From Zavarzinia aquatilis (GTDB lineage: Bacteria > Pseudomonadota > Alphaproteobacteria > Zavarziniales > Zavarziniaceae), in NCBI RefSeq assembly GCF_003173035.1, contig NZ_QGLE01000012.1, positions 62,001 to 126,000 of the forward strand: DNA of 64,000 nt, read 5' to 3'. The notes beneath the pieces were generated by a model that saw only the letters and a list, made by a program, of their open reading frames with translations, made no database searches and was not told the origin of the DNA. Made by a program: the position numbers and the translations under genes. Of this stretch, positions 35,833-46,487 are shown piece by piece. Position 1 is the first letter of the stretch, and every line of letters begins with the position of its first letter.

Positions 35833-37926
35833 TCAGGACAGGTGCGAGAGAATCGCCAGCAGCAGCAGCGCGACGATATTGGTGATCTTGATCATCGGGT
35901 TGACCGCGGGGCCCGCGGTATCCTTGTAGGGATCGCCGACGGTATCGCCGGTCACCGCGGCCTTGTGGGCGTCACTGCCCTTGCCGCCGTGATGGCCTTC
36001 CTCGATGTATTTCTTGGCATTGTCCCAGGCGCCGCCGCCCGCCGTCATCGACAGCGCGACGAAGATGCCGGTGACGATCACGCCCATCAGCATGGCGCCC
36101 ACCGCCGAGAAGGCGGCCGACTGGTCGGCGACCGCCGCCACGACGAAATAGAGCACCACGGGCGCGAGCACGGGCAGCAGCGACGGGATGATCATTTCCC
36201 CGATCGCCGCCTTGGTCAGCAGGTCGACGGCGCGGCCGTAATCCGGCTTGGCCTTGCCCTGCATGATGCCCTTGATTTCCTTGAACTGGCGCCGCACCTC
36301 GACGACGACCGAGCCCGCCGCGCGGCCGACCGCGGTCATGCCCATGGCCCCGAACAGATAGGGCAGCAGGCCGCCGATCAGCAGGCCGACCACGACATAG
36401 GGGTTGGACAGGTCGAAGGTCACCTTCAGGTCGCCGAAGAAGGCCTTCAGATCCTCGGTGTAGGCGGCGAAGAGCACCAGCGCGGCAAGGCCGGCCGAGC
36501 CGATGGCATAGCCCTTGGTCACCGCCTTGGTCGTGTTGCCGACGGCATCGAGCGCGTCCGTCGTCTTGCGCACGTCGGGCGGCAGATTGGCCATCTCGGC
36601 GATGCCGCCCGCGTTGTCCGTGACCGGGCCATAGGCGTCGAGGGCGACGATCATGCCGGCGAGCGCCAGCATGGTGGTCACCGCGATGGCGATGCCGAAC
36701 AGGCCGGCGAGCTGATAGGTGGCGACGATGCCGACACAGATGATGAGCGCCGGCACCGCCGTCGCCTCCATCGAGACGGCGAGGCCCTGGATCACATTGG
36801 TGCCATGGCCCGTGGTCGAGGCCTGCGCGACCGAACGCACCGGCCGGAACGCGGTCGAGGTGTAATATTCCGTGACCCAGACCAGAAGCCCGGTGACGGC
36901 GAGTCCGATCAGCCCGCAATAGAACAGGTGACGGCCGTCGAACGTATGGCCCCCGCCGGTCAGCGGCGCCGACATGTCGCCGAGCACGGCCTGGGTGATC
37001 GGCCAGAGCGCCGCCGCCGAGAGGACGCCGGTGACGATCAGGCCCTTGTAGAGCGCGCCCATGATGTTCTGCGACGCGCCGAGGCGGACGAAGAAGGTGC
37101 CGATGATCGAGGTGATGATGCAGACGCCGCCGATCGCCAGCGGGTAGAGCATCATCGTCCGCGCGAGATCGCCCGCGAAGAAGATCGAGGCCAGCACCAT
37201 GGTCGCGACCAGGGTGACGGCATAGGTCTCGAACAGATCGGCGGCCATGCCGGCGCAGTCGCCGACATTGTCGCCCACGTTATCGGCGATCACCGCCGGA
37301 TTGCGCGGATCGTCCTCGGGAATGCCCGCCTCGACCTTGCCAACGAGGTCGGCGCCGACGTCGGCCCCCTTGGTGAAGATGCCGCCGCCGAGCCGCGCGA
37401 AGATCGAGATCAGCGAGGCGCCAAAGCTGAGCGCCACCAGCGGGTCGATCAGCTCGCGCCCGGTCGCGCCCATCTGCAGCAGCACGAGGTAATAGACGGT
37501 GACCGCCAGCAGCGCGAGGCCGACCACCAGCATCCCGGTGACCGCGCCCGCCTTGAAGGCGATGCCGAGGGCATTGGTCAGCCCGTCGCGCGCGCCCGCC
37601 GCGGTGCGGACATTGGCCCGGACCGAGACATTCATGCCGACATAACCGGCCGCGCCCGAGAGCACCGCGCCGATCACGAAGCCGACGGCGACGAAGGGCC
37701 CCAGCAGACCCCAGAGGCCGGCGACGACGACGATGCCGACGATGCCGATGGTGCGATACTGGCGGTTCAGATAGGCGCGCGCGCCTTCCTGAATCGCGGT
37801 GGCGATTTCCTGCATCCTGACGGTGCCGGCATCGCGTGACAGGACGGATTTCGCCGCCCATACGCCATAGAGAAGCGCAAGCACGCCGCAACCGATGACG
37901 CTGTATAGGCCGATGGTTGTGTCCAT
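35833..37926 (-). CDS. hppA: K+-independent H+-translocating pyrophosphatase
   Basis: This 697-residue integral membrane enzyme pumps protons using pyrophosphate. It has about 16 hydrophobic helices and the pyrophosphate-binding motifs [29 protein letters not shown] and [17 protein letters not shown]. The diagnostic site reads [10 protein letters not shown], with Lys where K+-dependent pumps have Ala, so it is the K+-independent, proton-type pump as in Rhodospirillum. ATG 37926 follows GGGGAGATC. It would recycle pyrophosphate from biosynthesis. Confidence 0.96.
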   Translation of the reverse strand: MDTTIGLYSVIGCGVLALLYGVWAAKSVLSRDAGTVRMQEIATAIQEGARAYLNRQYRTIGIVGIVVVAGLWGLLGPFVAVGFVIGAVLSGAAGYVGMNVSVRANVRTAAGARDGLTNALGIAFKAGAVTGMLVVGLALLAVTVYYLVLLQMGATGRELIDPLVALSFGASLISIFARLGGGIFTKGADVGADLVGKVEAGIPEDDPRNPAVIADNVGDNVGDCAGMAADLFETYAVTLVATMVLASIFFAGDLARTMMLYPLAIGGVCIITSIIGTFFVRLGASQNIMGALYKGLIVTGVLSAAALWPITQAVLGDMSAPLTGGGHTFDGRHLFYCGLIGLAVTGLLVWVTEYYTSTAFRPVRSVAQASTTGHGTNVIQGLAVSMEATAVPALIICVGIVATYQLAGLFGIAIAVTTMLALAGMIVALDAYGPVTDNAGGIAEMANLPPDVRKTTDALDAVGNTTKAVTKGYAIGSAGLAALVLFAAYTEDLKAFFGDLKVTFDLSNPYVVVGLLIGGLLPYLFGAMGMTAVGRAAGSVVVEVRRQFKEIKGIMQGKAKPDYGRAVDLLTKAAIGEMIIPSLLPVLAPVVLYFVVAAVADQSAAFSAVGAMLMGVIVTGIFVALSMTAGGGAWDNAKKYIEEGHHGGKGSDAHKAAVTGDTVGDPYKDTAGPAVNPMIKITNIVALLLLAILSHLS

Positions 37927-38042
37927 GATCTCCCCGCTCGTTTCCTCGGGTCGCCTGGGATGGGCGCCCCGCACCCTCACGCCCCAGCTCTTACCCGCGT
38001 CGACGGTGACAGAGAAGGAGCGAAGCCGCAATCAAGGTTAAT

Positions 38043-39293
38043 CTAGTCGGCGTGGCCACAACCTCCGCCGCAGCAGCAGGCATGGGGCGGCACCGCCGGC
38101 ACCGGCGTCGGCGCCTTCGTGCCGCGTGCCGCCAGCGGCAGCGCGCAGAGCGCGATCAGCGCGAGCGGCAGGGCGGCGATGGGCACGCCGTGCCAGCCGG
38201 TCCAGTTCAGCACCACGCCCGACATGAAGGAGGCCATCGAGACGACGCCGAAGACCAGAAGGTCGTTGGCCGCCTGGGTCTTGGCCCGTTCCGCCGGCGT
38301 GTAGCAGGTGGTGACGAGGCTGGTGGCGCCGACGAAGGCGAAATTCCAGCCAAGGCCGATCAGCACCAGCGCCACCCAGAACTGCTCGAGGCTGACGCCC
38401 GACAGGGCGACGGCCGAACAGCCGAGGATGAGGGCGAGCCCCGCCCCGATCACCCGGGTCACGCCGAGGCGCTCGATCAGCCGGCCGGTGAAGAAGGAAG
38501 GCAGGAACATCGCCAGCGAATGCCACTGGATGACGAAGGCCGCGTCCTCCACCGTCAGGGAACAGGCGACCATGGCGATGGGCGTCGCGGTCATCACGAG
38601 GCTCATCGAGGCATAGGCGGCGATGCCGGTGGCGAGGGCCGCGATCATGCGCGGCTGGCGCAGGATCTCGATCAGGGGGCGGCCGCTGGCATGACGCTCC
38701 TCGGGCGCGAGGTCGGGCAGGCGAAGCCCCGAGAGCAGCACCATCGAGGCAAGGCCAAGCAGGATGACGACGACATAGGCGCCAACGAACGGCAACCCCA
38801 GCACCATGTCCTTGGTGAATTTCACCAGTTCGGGTCCGGCCAGCGCGGCGGCGACGCCGCCCGCCATGACGAGGCTGATCGCCCGCGCCCGGTGTTCCGT
38901 CCCCGTCGCCTCGGCGGCGGCGAAGCGATAGAACTGGGCGTTGGCGTAATACCAGCCGGTGACCAGCGCCGCCGCGACGAAGAGCCAGAAACTGCCCCAC
39001 AGGATGCCGAGTCCATAACCGATCCCCCCCGCGACCCCGGCAAGGGCGCCGAGGACGAAAGCCGGCCGCCGCCCCAGATGCTTGTGCACGAGAGAGGCGG
39101 GCAGGGTCGAGAGGGCGGCCCCGACCATCACCGCCGTCACCGGCAGGGTGGCCAGCGACTTGTCGTCGGCCAGCATGTGGCCGACCAGCCCGTTCAGGGT
39201 GAAGAGGATGGTCGTGCCCGTGCCATAGAACGCCTGGCCAAGACCGAGAAGGACGACGTTGCGCCGCTCGAGCGGCTGGAAACCCGTGGCCAT
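38043..39293 (-). CDS. MFS transporter with a Cys/His-rich C-terminal tail
   Basis: The 416-residue protein has about 12 hydrophobic segments and the loop HLGRRPAFVLGAL, an MFS motif-A-like segment after TM2. Substrate is unknown; it could be an exporter. The last 13 residues, HACCCGGGCGHAD, contain four Cys and two His after a Pro-rich linker, unusual for MFS proteins and suggestive of metal binding. It starts 4 bases after the FliL-like gene stop, at the end of the riboflavin-nusB-thiL run. Confidence 0.85.
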   Translation of the reverse strand: MATGFQPLERRNVVLLGLGQAFYGTGTTILFTLNGLVGHMLADDKSLATLPVTAVMVGAALSTLPASLVHKHLGRRPAFVLGALAGVAGGIGYGLGILWGSFWLFVAAALVTGWYYANAQFYRFAAAEATGTEHRARAISLVMAGGVAAALAGPELVKFTKDMVLGLPFVGAYVVVILLGLASMVLLSGLRLPDLAPEERHASGRPLIEILRQPRMIAALATGIAAYASMSLVMTATPIAMVACSLTVEDAAFVIQWHSLAMFLPSFFTGRLIERLGVTRVIGAGLALILGCSAVALSGVSLEQFWVALVLIGLGWNFAFVGATSLVTTCYTPAERAKTQAANDLLVFGVVSMASFMSGVVLNWTGWHGVPIAALPLALIALCALPLAARGTKAPTPVPAVPPHACCCGGGCGHAD

Positions 39294-39297
39294 CCCC

Positions 39298-39762
39298 CTA
39301 CCCCTTCACCGGCAGAACACTGGTCACGAGCACGTCGCGCACCTCGATTTCGCCGGACGCGCGGCGCAGGGCGTCGAGCACCCGTGCCTTCACCACCGCC
39401 TGGTCGAAATCGGCGGGGCCGTCGCGGGTCTCGATCGGCTGGCGCGAGAAATCGTTCATCAGGGCTGACCGCATGTGAGCGTTGCGGTCCCGCAGCAGCA
39501 GGGCCGTCGCCTCGTCCTTCACCTCGACCTTGAACGAGAAGGCGATGTAGTTGCGGAAGGTCCCGCTGCGATAGGCCGGCAAGAGCACGTTCTTCAACTC
39601 GTAATAGGCGACATCCGGCACTTCGGGCAGCGTGGCCGGCGGCGGCGGCGCCGCCTCGGCCCCGTCGCTGCCAGGCCCGAGGATACCGCTGAAATAGAGG
39701 CCACCGCCCGCGAGGCCCGCGAGGACCAGCAGGGCAAGGACCGCGATCATCCAGCGTTTCAT
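39298..39762 (-). CDS. FliL-like membrane-anchored protein
   Basis: The 154-residue protein has one N-terminal transmembrane helix (WMIAVLALLVLAGLAGGGLYF), a Pro-rich linker and a periplasmic domain resembling FliL (RNYIAFSFKVEVKDEATALLLRDR, then a C-terminal DVLVTSVLPVKG). No flagellar genes are nearby, so a motor role is not supported by context. Its ATG overlaps the thiL stop by 4 bases. Confidence 0.55.
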   Translation of the reverse strand: MKRWMIAVLALLVLAGLAGGGLYFSGILGPGSDGAEAAPPPPATLPEVPDVAYYELKNVLLPAYRSGTFRNYIAFSFKVEVKDEATALLLRDRNAHMRSALMNDFSRQPIETRDGPADFDQAVVKARVLDALRRASGEIEVRDVLVTSVLPVKG

Positions 39763-40733
39763 CGAGACCCGTCTCCCCGGCCGACAGGATGGCGCCACCC
39801 CGTGCGATCCAGTTTCAGCGGCGATCCTGCGCGGTCCAGAACCCGGACGCCTTGACCCTGCTCAAAGCGCCCGATCACCGAAACGGGGCAGACGGCCTCC
39901 AGCGCCGCCAGATCGGCCTCCGGCGGCAGGGCGAAGACGAGTTCGTAATCGTCGCCGCCGGTCAGCACGGTGGGCAGCAGCGCGGGGCGGCGCGCCAGCG
40001 TCTCGCGCGCGGCGGGCGACAGCGGCACGGCCCCCGCCTCGATGACGGCGCCAAGGCCCGATTGCGCGCAGATGTGGCCGAGATCGGCCACCAGCCCGTC
40101 GGAAACATCGCAGCCGGCATGGGCAAGCCCGCGCAGCGCGGCGCCGAGGGCCAGCCGGGGCCGCGGATAGCGATAGCGATCCTCGAGCTGGTCAATTTGG
40201 GCGACTTCGGCGCGGTGCAGGCGATGCGCGACATAAAGCGCGGCATCGCCGATGGTGCCCGACACGCAGACGAGATCGCCCGGAAGCGCGCCGGCCCGGC
40301 GGATCATGCCGCCCGCCGGCACTTCGCCGATGGCCGTCAGCGAAAACACCGCCGGCCCCGACGTCGAAACCGTGTCGCCACCAACGAGGGCGCCGCCAAA
40401 GCGGTCGAGATCGGCGCCGATGCCGGCGGCGAAAGCGGTCAGCCAGGCATCGTCCACGGCAGGCGGCAGCGCCGCCGCCAGCAGGAAGGCCCGGGGGCTG
40501 GCGCCCTTGGCCGCGAGATCGGACAGATTGACCCGCATCAGCTTGGCGCCGATGGCGGCGGGCGGATCGTCGGGGAAAAAATGCACGCCGCCGACGATGG
40601 CATCCTTGGTCAGGACGAGGTCGAAGCCCGGCCGCGGCGCCAGCAGCGCCGCGTCGTCACCGAGTCCGAGGGCGCCCGGCTCGCCCCGCGTCAGCGGCGC
40701 GAAAAGCCGGGCGATGGTCTCGAACTCGTCCAT
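39759..40733 (-). CDS. thiL: Thiamine-monophosphate kinase
   Basis: ThiL phosphorylates thiamine monophosphate to thiamine pyrophosphate. The 324-residue protein shows GLGDDAALL, VHFFPDDPPAAIGAKLMRVNLSDLAAKGASPRAF, GGDTVSTSGP and CDVSDGLVADLGHI, all canonical. It stands 16 bases after nusB; the nusB-thiL pairing is widespread. Confidence 0.96.
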   Translation of the reverse strand: MDEFETIARLFAPLTRGEPGALGLGDDAALLAPRPGFDLVLTKDAIVGGVHFFPDDPPAAIGAKLMRVNLSDLAAKGASPRAFLLAAALPPAVDDAWLTAFAAGIGADLDRFGGALVGGDTVSTSGPAVFSLTAIGEVPAGGMIRRAGALPGDLVCVSGTIGDAALYVAHRLHRAEVAQIDQLEDRYRYPRPRLALGAALRGLAHAGCDVSDGLVADLGHICAQSGLGAVIEAGAVPLSPAARETLARRPALLPTVLTGGDDYELVFALPPEADLAALEAVCPVSVIGRFEQGQGVRVLDRAGSPLKLDRTGWRHPVGRGDGSR

Positions 40734-40749
40734 CCCGGAAGGTCCGGGA

Positions 40750-41247
40750 TCAGGCGAATTCGGCCGGGCGCAGGCGCCGCGCCAGCGTGTTCAGCACGCC
40801 GTTGGCGAAAGCGGGTTCGCTGCCGGCGAAAAAGGCGTGGGCGACGTCGAGATATTCGTTGATCACGACCCGGGCCGGCACATCGGGCCGGGCCAGGAAT
40901 TCGTAGATCGCCATGCGCAAAGTCGCGCGCAGGATCGAATCGAGCCGGTCCAGCGGCCAGTCGGCCGTCAGGGCCGGGGTGATCAGCGTGTCGATCTCGT
41001 CCCGGCGCTCGGAAGCGCCGCGCACCAGATCGCCGAAGAATTCCTGATCGGCATCGTGCAGCCGCTCGCCCTCGTCGAGTTCGACGCCGAGGCGATGGTC
41101 CTTGAATTCCTTGACCACGCCGGTCGCGGGACGCCCGGTGACCTCGATCTGATAGAGCGCCTGCACCGCGGCAAGGCGCGCGGCGCTGCGCGCCTTCAAG
41201 CCGGGCTTGGGCGCGCGCTTGGGCGGATTGTCCGAAGGCGTGCTCAT
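40750..41247 (-). CDS. nusB: Transcription antitermination factor NusB
   Basis: NusB binds boxA RNA with S10 in rRNA antitermination. The 165-residue all-helical protein has [31 protein letters not shown], and [13 protein letters not shown] with [10 protein letters not shown] at the end. Its ATG overlaps the ribH stop by 4 bases. Confidence 0.95.
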   Translation of the reverse strand: MSTPSDNPPKRAPKPGLKARSAARLAAVQALYQIEVTGRPATGVVKEFKDHRLGVELDEGERLHDADQEFFGDLVRGASERRDEIDTLITPALTADWPLDRLDSILRATLRMAIYEFLARPDVPARVVINEYLDVAHAFFAGSEPAFANGVLNTLARRLRPAEFA

Positions 41248-41762
41248 GACGCCACCCCAAAGCGGCGGCGCAGGGCGATGAGGGCAAGGGCGGCCTCGGC
41301 CGCGCCGCCGCCCTTGTTCATCTCCTCGGGCAGGGCGCGGGCCCAGGCCTGTTCCTCGTTCTCGACCGTGAGGATGCCGTTGCCGATGGCGAGGCCGAGC
41401 GAGACGCCGAGGTCCATCAGGCCGCGCGCGCTCTCGCCGCAGACATAGTCGAAATGGCTGGTCTCGCCCCGGATCACGCAGCCGAGGGCGACATAGCCGT
41501 CGATCCGGCGCACGCGATTGGCGCGGGACTGGCTGCCCTGTTCGGCGATGCGGATCGCGGTCGGGATTTCGAGGGCGCCGGGAACGGTGATGCGCTCCCA
41601 GCTCGCGCCCGCCGCCTCGATCGCGGCGATGGCGCCGCGCAGCTGGGCGTCGGCGATGGCCTGATAGAAGCGCGCCTCGACGATCAGAAGATGAGGACCG
41701 CCGTCATTCCCGCCCGAATAGGGCAGGTTGGGATCGCCGGCATCGCTTGCCTTGGGTCGCAT
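41244..41762 (-). CDS. ribH: 6,7-dimethyl-8-ribityllumazine synthase
   Basis: RibH makes lumazine from the RibB product and the pyrimidine intermediate. The 172-residue protein has [33 protein letters not shown] and the catalytic-His region (GETSHFD), then [17 protein letters not shown]. It begins 6 bases after ribBA and is coupled to nusB. Confidence 0.95.
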   Translation of the reverse strand: MRPKASDAGDPNLPYSGGNDGGPHLLIVEARFYQAIADAQLRGAIAAIEAAGASWERITVPGALEIPTAIRIAEQGSQSRANRVRRIDGYVALGCVIRGETSHFDYVCGESARGLMDLGVSLGLAIGNGILTVENEEQAWARALPEEMNKGGGAAEAALALIALRRRFGVAS

Positions 41763-41768
41763 GTCGTC

Positions 41769-42893
41769 TCAGCCGATGTTGAGCTGGCGGTGGTCGGTCA
41801 CCTTGAGGTCGTAACCCTCGAGACCGACGATGGTCCGCCGCGTGTTGGAAAGCAGGATCATTTCATGGACGCCGAGATCGAGCAGGATCTGGGCGCCGAT
41901 GCCGTAGTCGCGCAGCTCGTTCGCGCCGGGCGCCTTGCCGGCGGCGACCGCGGCGGTGCGGCCGGCGGCGATGTCGCTCAGCGCGGTCTGGCGGCTGTCG
42001 CGGATCAGGACGACGACACCGCGCCCTTCCCGGCCGATTTCCTCCATCGAGGCGGACAGCGGGCTGATGCGGCCACGGCGGTCGGCCAGCAGGTCCTCGA
42101 AGACATTGACCGTGTGCATCCGCACGAGGACCGGCGCCGGCCCCGAGATATCGCCCTTCACGAGGGCGAGATGCTCGGTCCCGTCGACCTTGTTGCGATA
42201 GACGAGGGCGCGGAACTGGCCGCCATGGGCCGAGTCGATCTCGCTCGAGCCGACGTTGGAGACGAGATTGTCCCAGCGGCGGCGATAGGAGATGAGGTCG
42301 GCGATGGTGCCGATCTTCAGGCCGTGGAACTGGGCGAATTTCACGAGGTCGGGCAGACGGGCCATGGTGCCGTCGTCGTTCATGATCTCGCAGATCACGC
42401 CCGACGGGTTCAGCCCGGCGAGGCGCGAGACGTCGACCGCCGCTTCCGTGTGGCCGGCGCGGACGAGCACGCCGCCGTCGCGCGCGACCAGCGGGAAGAC
42501 ATGACCCGGCGTCGCCAGATCCTGCGGCCCCTTGGACGGGTCGATGGCGACAGCGACGGTATGGGCGCGGTCATGGGCCGAAATGCCCGTGGTCACCCCC
42601 TCCCGCGCCTCGATCGAGACGGTGAAGGCGGTCTGATGGCGCGAGAGATTGTCCCGGCTCATCAGGGTGAGGCCAAGCTGTTCGACGCGCTGGCGGGTCA
42701 TCGACAGGCAGATCAGGCCGCGGCCGTAGCGCGCCATGAAATTGATCGCCTCGGGCGTCGCCATCTGGGCGGGGATGACGAGGTCGCCCTCGTTCTCCCG
42801 GTCCTCGTGATCGACGAGGATGAACATACGGCCGTTGCGGGCGTCCTCGATGATGTCCTCGATCGGGGACAGGAAATTGGTCCATTCGCTCAT
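41769..42893 (-). CDS. ribBA: 3,4-dihydroxy-2-butanone 4-phosphate synthase fused to a degenerate GTP cyclohydrolase II domain
   Basis: The first half (to about residue 205) is Rib[33 protein letters not shown] and GHTEAAVDV carry the metal and substrate residues. The second half has the RibA length, but where active GTP cyclohydrolase II has the zinc motif with three Cys (HSECLTGD...CDC), this protein reads [18 protein letters not shown] with no Cys. The RibA half is therefore expected to be inactive, and a separate RibA must exist elsewhere. ATG 42893 overlaps the ribE stop (ATGA) and gives 374 residues; GTG 42902 is a weaker alternative. Confidence 0.93.
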   Translation of the reverse strand: MSEWTNFLSPIEDIIEDARNGRMFILVDHEDRENEGDLVIPAQMATPEAINFMARYGRGLICLSMTRQRVEQLGLTLMSRDNLSRHQTAFTVSIEAREGVTTGISAHDRAHTVAVAIDPSKGPQDLATPGHVFPLVARDGGVLVRAGHTEAAVDVSRLAGLNPSGVICEIMNDDGTMARLPDLVKFAQFHGLKIGTIADLISYRRRWDNLVSNVGSSEIDSAHGGQFRALVYRNKVDGTEHLALVKGDISGPAPVLVRMHTVNVFEDLLADRRGRISPLSASMEEIGREGRGVVVLIRDSRQTALSDIAAGRTAAVAAGKAPGANELRDYGIGAQILLDLGVHEMILLSNTRRTIVGLEGYDLKVTDHRQLNIG

Positions 42894-43504
42894 GCACGCC
42901 ACTCCTGCAGTCGGGCCACATAGCGCGCGAGAACGTCGATCTCGAAGTTCAGCCGCGCGCCGGGCACGATCAGCTCGCGCCGGAAAGTCGTCATCGTCTG
43001 TGTGTGGGGGATGACGTTGATCGAGAAGCAGTCGCCCTCGACGGTATTGACGGTCAGGGACACGCCATCGAGCGCGACCGAACCCTTGGCCGCGACATAG
43101 CGGGCGAAGCCTTCGGGCGCCTCGATGGTGATCTTCAGGGAATCGCCTTCGGGCTCGACCGCCGTCACCGTGGCGAGACCGTCGACATGACCGGTGACGA
43201 TATGGCCGCCCATCTCGTCGCCCACCTTCAGCGAGCGTTCGAGATTGACGGGGCTGCCCGGTGCCCAGTCGCCCAGCCTGGTCTTGCGCAGGGTCTCGGC
43301 CGAGGCATCGACCTCGAACCAGGCGGAAGCCCCCGCCTTCGCTGGCGCCTTGTCGACCACGGTCAGGCAGACGCCCGAACAGGCGATGGACGCGCCGATG
43401 GCGACACCGCCCATGTCATAGGCGGTCTCGATGCGGAAACGGGTATCGCCGCGCCGCTCCACGGCGGCGATTCGGCCAACGTCGGTGATGATGCCGGTGA
43501 ACAT
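42890..43504 (-). CDS. ribE: Riboflavin synthase alpha chain
   Basis: This enzyme dismutates two lumazines to riboflavin. The 204-residue protein shows the N-terminal MFTGII and the two-fold internal repeat: IACSGVCLTVVD in the first half and VALDGVSLTVNTV in the second, with GHIVTGHVDG between. ATG 43504 gives the classic MFTGI start; the frame to 43513 adds three residues. It lies 11 bases after ribD. Confidence 0.96.
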   Translation of the reverse strand: MFTGIITDVGRIAAVERRGDTRFRIETAYDMGGVAIGASIACSGVCLTVVDKAPAKAGASAWFEVDASAETLRKTRLGDWAPGSPVNLERSLKVGDEMGGHIVTGHVDGLATVTAVEPEGDSLKITIEAPEGFARYVAAKGSVALDGVSLTVNTVEGDCFSINVIPHTQTMTTFRRELIVPGARLNFEIDVLARYVARLQEWRA

Positions 43505-43515
43505 GATCGCCACTC

Positions 43516-44637
43516 TTAACGGGACAGACGGTAAATTTCCAAGAGGTCATCCCCGAGACGCTCGACCGCGTCCAGCGCATAGGTCGGCGCCAGCTTCAGC
43601 TTGTCGAGCCCGAGGGCTCCCACGGCGGATCGGCCCTCATCCCCGATGATGCAGGGGCCGCGGAACCAGTAGAGACGGTCGACGAGGCCGGCATGGACCA
43701 GGCTGGCGGCGACCTGACCGCCACCTTCGACCAGAACGCGGGTGATGCCCTTCTCGGCCAGGCGCTTCATCGCCTGCACCGGGTCGGGATGGCCGCCCGG
43801 GCCGCTCGGCACCTCGATCACCTCGACGCCGGCCCTTGTATAGGCGCCGCGCCGCTCCGCCGGGTTGCCGGCGTTGGTGAAAAGGACCGTCGGCACCTCG
43901 CAGGCGGTGCGCACCAGAAAATGGGTCAGCGGCAGGCGCAGCCGGCCGTCGGCGACGATGCGCATGGGCGAGCGCTGCGACAGGCCGGGCAACCGGCAGG
44001 TCAGCTGGGGATTATCGGCGATCGCCGTGCCGACGCCGACCATGACCGCGTCATGCTCTGCCCGCAGCAGGTGGGAGCGGGCGCGCGCCAGCTCGCCTGT
44101 GATCCACTGGCTGTCGCCGGTCCGGGTCGCGATGCAGCCGTCGAGGCTGGTCGCCAGCTTCAGCGTGATGCTCGGCCGCCCGTCCAGCTTGCAGAAGAAG
44201 CCGGCGTTCAGGCTCTGCGCCTCGCATTCCAGGCAACCGGTGGCGACCGCGATACCGGCCGCCTTCAGCAGGGCGATGCCGCGCCCGGCGACCCGCGGGT
44301 CCGGGTCGATGGTGGCGACGACGACACGGGCGACGCCGGCCGCGATCAGCGCCTCGGCGCAGGGGCCGGTCTTGCCGTGGTGGGAACAGGGCTCCAGCGT
44401 GACATAGGCGGTGGCGCCCCGGGCCGCCGCGCCGGCCCGCGCCAGCGCCTCGGTCTCGGCATGGGGCCGGCCGCCGGGCTGGGTCCAGCCCCGGCCGACG
44501 ACGGCGCCGTCCTTGACGAGGATACAGCCAACCGCCGGATTGGGCGCGACGTTGCCGAGGCCGCGCCGGGCAAGGGTCAACGCCGCCGCCATGTGGCGGC
44601 GGTCGATGTCGGAGAAGCGGTCAGTCGTTGTCCGCAC
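43516..44637 (-). CDS. ribD: Bifunctional riboflavin deaminase/reductase RibD
   Basis: The N-terminal deaminase domain has the zinc ligands HAETEAL and [11 protein letters not shown]; the C-terminal reductase has [29 protein letters not shown] and [13 protein letters not shown]. The likely start is GTG 44637, 17 bases inside the end of nrdR, giving 373 residues, the normal RibD length; the frame to 44712 would add a leader opposite nrdR. It heads the rib genes after nrdR. Confidence 0.93.
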   Translation of the reverse strand: MRTTTDRFSDIDRRHMAAALTLARRGLGNVAPNPAVGCILVKDGAVVGRGWTQPGGRPHAETEALARAGAAARGATAYVTLEPCSHHGKTGPCAEALIAAGVARVVVATIDPDPRVAGRGIALLKAAGIAVATGCLECEAQSLNAGFFCKLDGRPSITLKLATSLDGCIATRTGDSQWITGELARARSHLLRAEHDAVMVGVGTAIADNPQLTCRLPGLSQRSPMRIVADGRLRLPLTHFLVRTACEVPTVLFTNAGNPAERRGAYTRAGVEVIEVPSGPGGHPDPVQAMKRLAEKGITRVLVEGGGQVAASLVHAGLVDRLYWFRGPCIIGDEGRSAVGALGLDKLKLAPTYALDAVERLGDDLLEIYRLSR

Positions 44638-45082
44638 CGGCCAGCCGCCCGACGAAAGTCTCGAAATCCTTGGCCTCGCGGAAATTGCGGTAGACCGAGG
44701 CGTAGCGGACATAGGCGACCGAGTCGATGGAGGCGAGGCCTTCCATCACCATCTCGCCGACGAGGTCCGAGGGAATCTCGCTCTCGCCCATCGACTCGAG
44801 ACGGCGGACGATGCCGGAGATCATCCGCTCCACCCGCTCGGGTTCGACGGGGCGCTTGCGCAGGGCGATCATGATCGACCGGGCCAGCTTGTCGCGGTCG
44901 AAGGGCACGCGGCGGCCGCTCTTCTTCACGATGGTGATTTCGCGCAGCTGCACCCGCTCGAACGTGGTGAAACGGGCGCCGCAGCCGGGGCAGAAGCGCC
45001 GCCGCCGGATCGCCGCGTTGTCCTCGGTCGGACGGCTGTCCTTCACCTGGGTTTCTTCATGGCCGCAGAACGGGCAGCGCAT
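44621..45082 (-). CDS. nrdR: Transcriptional repressor NrdR
   Basis: NrdR senses dATP/ATP and represses ribonucleotide reductase genes. The 153-residue protein has an N-terminal zinc ribbon ([18 protein letters not shown] with CPGC) and an ATP-cone ([19 protein letters not shown]). It lies in the glyA-nrdR-rib order common in alphaproteobacteria. The 69 bases before it contain a strong stem-loop. Confidence 0.96.
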   Translation of the reverse strand: MRCPFCGHEETQVKDSRPTEDNAAIRRRRFCPGCGARFTTFERVQLREITIVKKSGRRVPFDRDKLARSIMIALRKRPVEPERVERMISGIVRRLESMGESEIPSDLVGEMVMEGLASIDSVAYVRYASVYRNFREAKDFETFVGRLAGADND

Positions 45083-45111
45083 CGTGTTCCCCCCTAGCCC
45101 CGACGAAAGCA

Positions 45112-45142
45112 GCGGCGCCGCGAAAGCCCGTCGCGGCGCCGC
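45112..45142. other. Strong stem-loop between glyA and nrdR
   Basis: GCGGCGCCGCGA (45112-45123), loop AAGCCCG, then TCGCGGCGCCGC: a perfect 12-bp, all but GC-only stem starting about 9 bases after the glyA stop. No T-run follows on the transcribed strand, so it may be an attenuating or RNA-stabilising hairpin instead of a simple terminator. Confidence 0.7.
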
Positions 45143-45151
45143 CTCACTGGA

Positions 45152-46453
45152 TTAACGATAGATCGGGAAATCGGCGCAGAGCCGGGTGACCTTCTCGGCC
45201 ACCGCCTTCTCGACCGCGCCATTGCCCTCGACGCCATTGGCGGCGAGACCGTCCAGCACTTCCGCGATCAGGTCGGCGACATACTGGAACTCGGCGACGC
45301 CGAAGCCCCGGGTGGTGCCGGCCGGCGTGCCGAGACGGATGCCCGAGGTGACCATCGGCTTTTCCGGATCGAAGGGGATGCCGTTCTTGTTGCAGGTGAT
45401 CTGGGCCCGGTCGAGCGCCTTCTCGGCGATATTGCCGGTCAGCTTCTTCGGCCGCAGGTCGACCAGCATCACATGGGTGTCGGTGCCGCCCGAGACGAGA
45501 TCGAAGCCGTGGCCCTTCAGCCGCTCGGCCAGCGCCTTGGCATTCTCGACCACCTGGCGGGCATAGGCCTTGAACTCGGGCTGCAGCGCCTCGCCGAAGG
45601 CGACCGCCTTGGCCGCGATGACATGCATCAGCGGACCGCCCTGCAGGCCGGGGAAGACCGCCGAATTGATCTTCTTGCCGAGGTCGGCATCCCGCGTGAG
45701 GATCATGCCGCCGCGCGGACCGCGCAGGGTCTTGTGCGTCGTCGTCGTCACGACATGGGCGTGATCGAGCGGATTGGGATGGGCGCCACCCGCGACGAGA
45801 CCGGCGAAATGCGCCATGTCGACCATGAAATAGGCGCCCACCTTGTCGGCGATGGCCCGGAACTTGCCAAAGTCGATCTGACGCGGATAGGCCGAGCCGC
45901 CGGCGATGATCACCTTCGGCTTATGCTCGAGGGCGAGAGCCTCGACTTCGGCGAAGTCGATCTGATGGGTGTCGGGGCGCACCGAATAGGGCACCGGCTT
46001 GAACCATTTGCCCGACTGGTTGGCCGGCGCGCCATGGGTCAGGTGACCGCCCGCGGCGAGATTGAGGCCGAGAAAGGTGTCGCCCGGCGACATCAGGGCG
46101 AAGAACACCGCCTGATTGGCCTGGGCGCCCGAATGGGGCTGGACGTTGGCGTAGGTCGCGCCGAACAGTTGGCAGGCGCGGGCAATCGCCGCGGCCTCCG
46201 CCTTGTCGACTTCCTCGCAGCCGCCGTAGTAGCGCTTGCCCGGGTAGCCTTCGGCATATTTGTTGGTCAGGACCGAGCCCTGGGCTTCCAGCACCGCCTT
46301 GGAGACGATGTTCTCGGAGGCGATCAGCTCGATGAAATTCTGCTGGCGGTGCAACTCGAGGTCGATCGCATGGGCGAGCTCGGGATCCCGGTCGGCGAGG
46401 CTGCCGCCGAAGAAGGGCGAGAGATTGGAAAGGGTGGCGGGAGTCGCGGTCAT
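45152..46453 (-). CDS. glyA: Serine hydroxymethyltransferase
   Basis: GlyA interconverts serine and glycine with tetrahydrofolate. The 433-residue protein has [11 protein letters not shown]-like residues ([18 protein letters not shown]), [22 protein letters not shown] and the PLP lysine in [19 protein letters not shown] 46453 follows GAGGT by 5 bases; the frame to 46594 overlaps rpiB and is rejected. Confidence 0.97.
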   Translation of the reverse strand: MTATPATLSNLSPFFGGSLADRDPELAHAIDLELHRQQNFIELIASENIVSKAVLEAQGSVLTNKYAEGYPGKRYYGGCEEVDKAEAAAIARACQLFGATYANVQPHSGAQANQAVFFALMSPGDTFLGLNLAAGGHLTHGAPANQSGKWFKPVPYSVRPDTHQIDFAEVEALALEHKPKVIIAGGSAYPRQIDFGKFRAIADKVGAYFMVDMAHFAGLVAGGAHPNPLDHAHVVTTTTHKTLRGPRGGMILTRDADLGKKINSAVFPGLQGGPLMHVIAAKAVAFGEALQPEFKAYARQVVENAKALAERLKGHGFDLVSGGTDTHVMLVDLRPKKLTGNIAEKALDRAQITCNKNGIPFDPEKPMVTSGIRLGTPAGTTRGFGVAEFQYVADLIAEVLDGLAANGVEGNGAVEKAVAEKVTRLCADFPIYR

Positions 46454-46487
46454 GGACGGACCTCGCAAGTTTGGTGACGAAACGGGT

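Noticed and set aside
35842-37839. 665-residue open frame on the + strand
   Set aside because: It is the antisense of hppA, low in hydrophobic residues and rich in His, Asp and Arg.
43516-45151. FMN riboswitch before the rib genes
   Set aside because: The rib genes start inside or directly after nrdR, with no leader long enough for an RFN element, and I saw no conserved segments.
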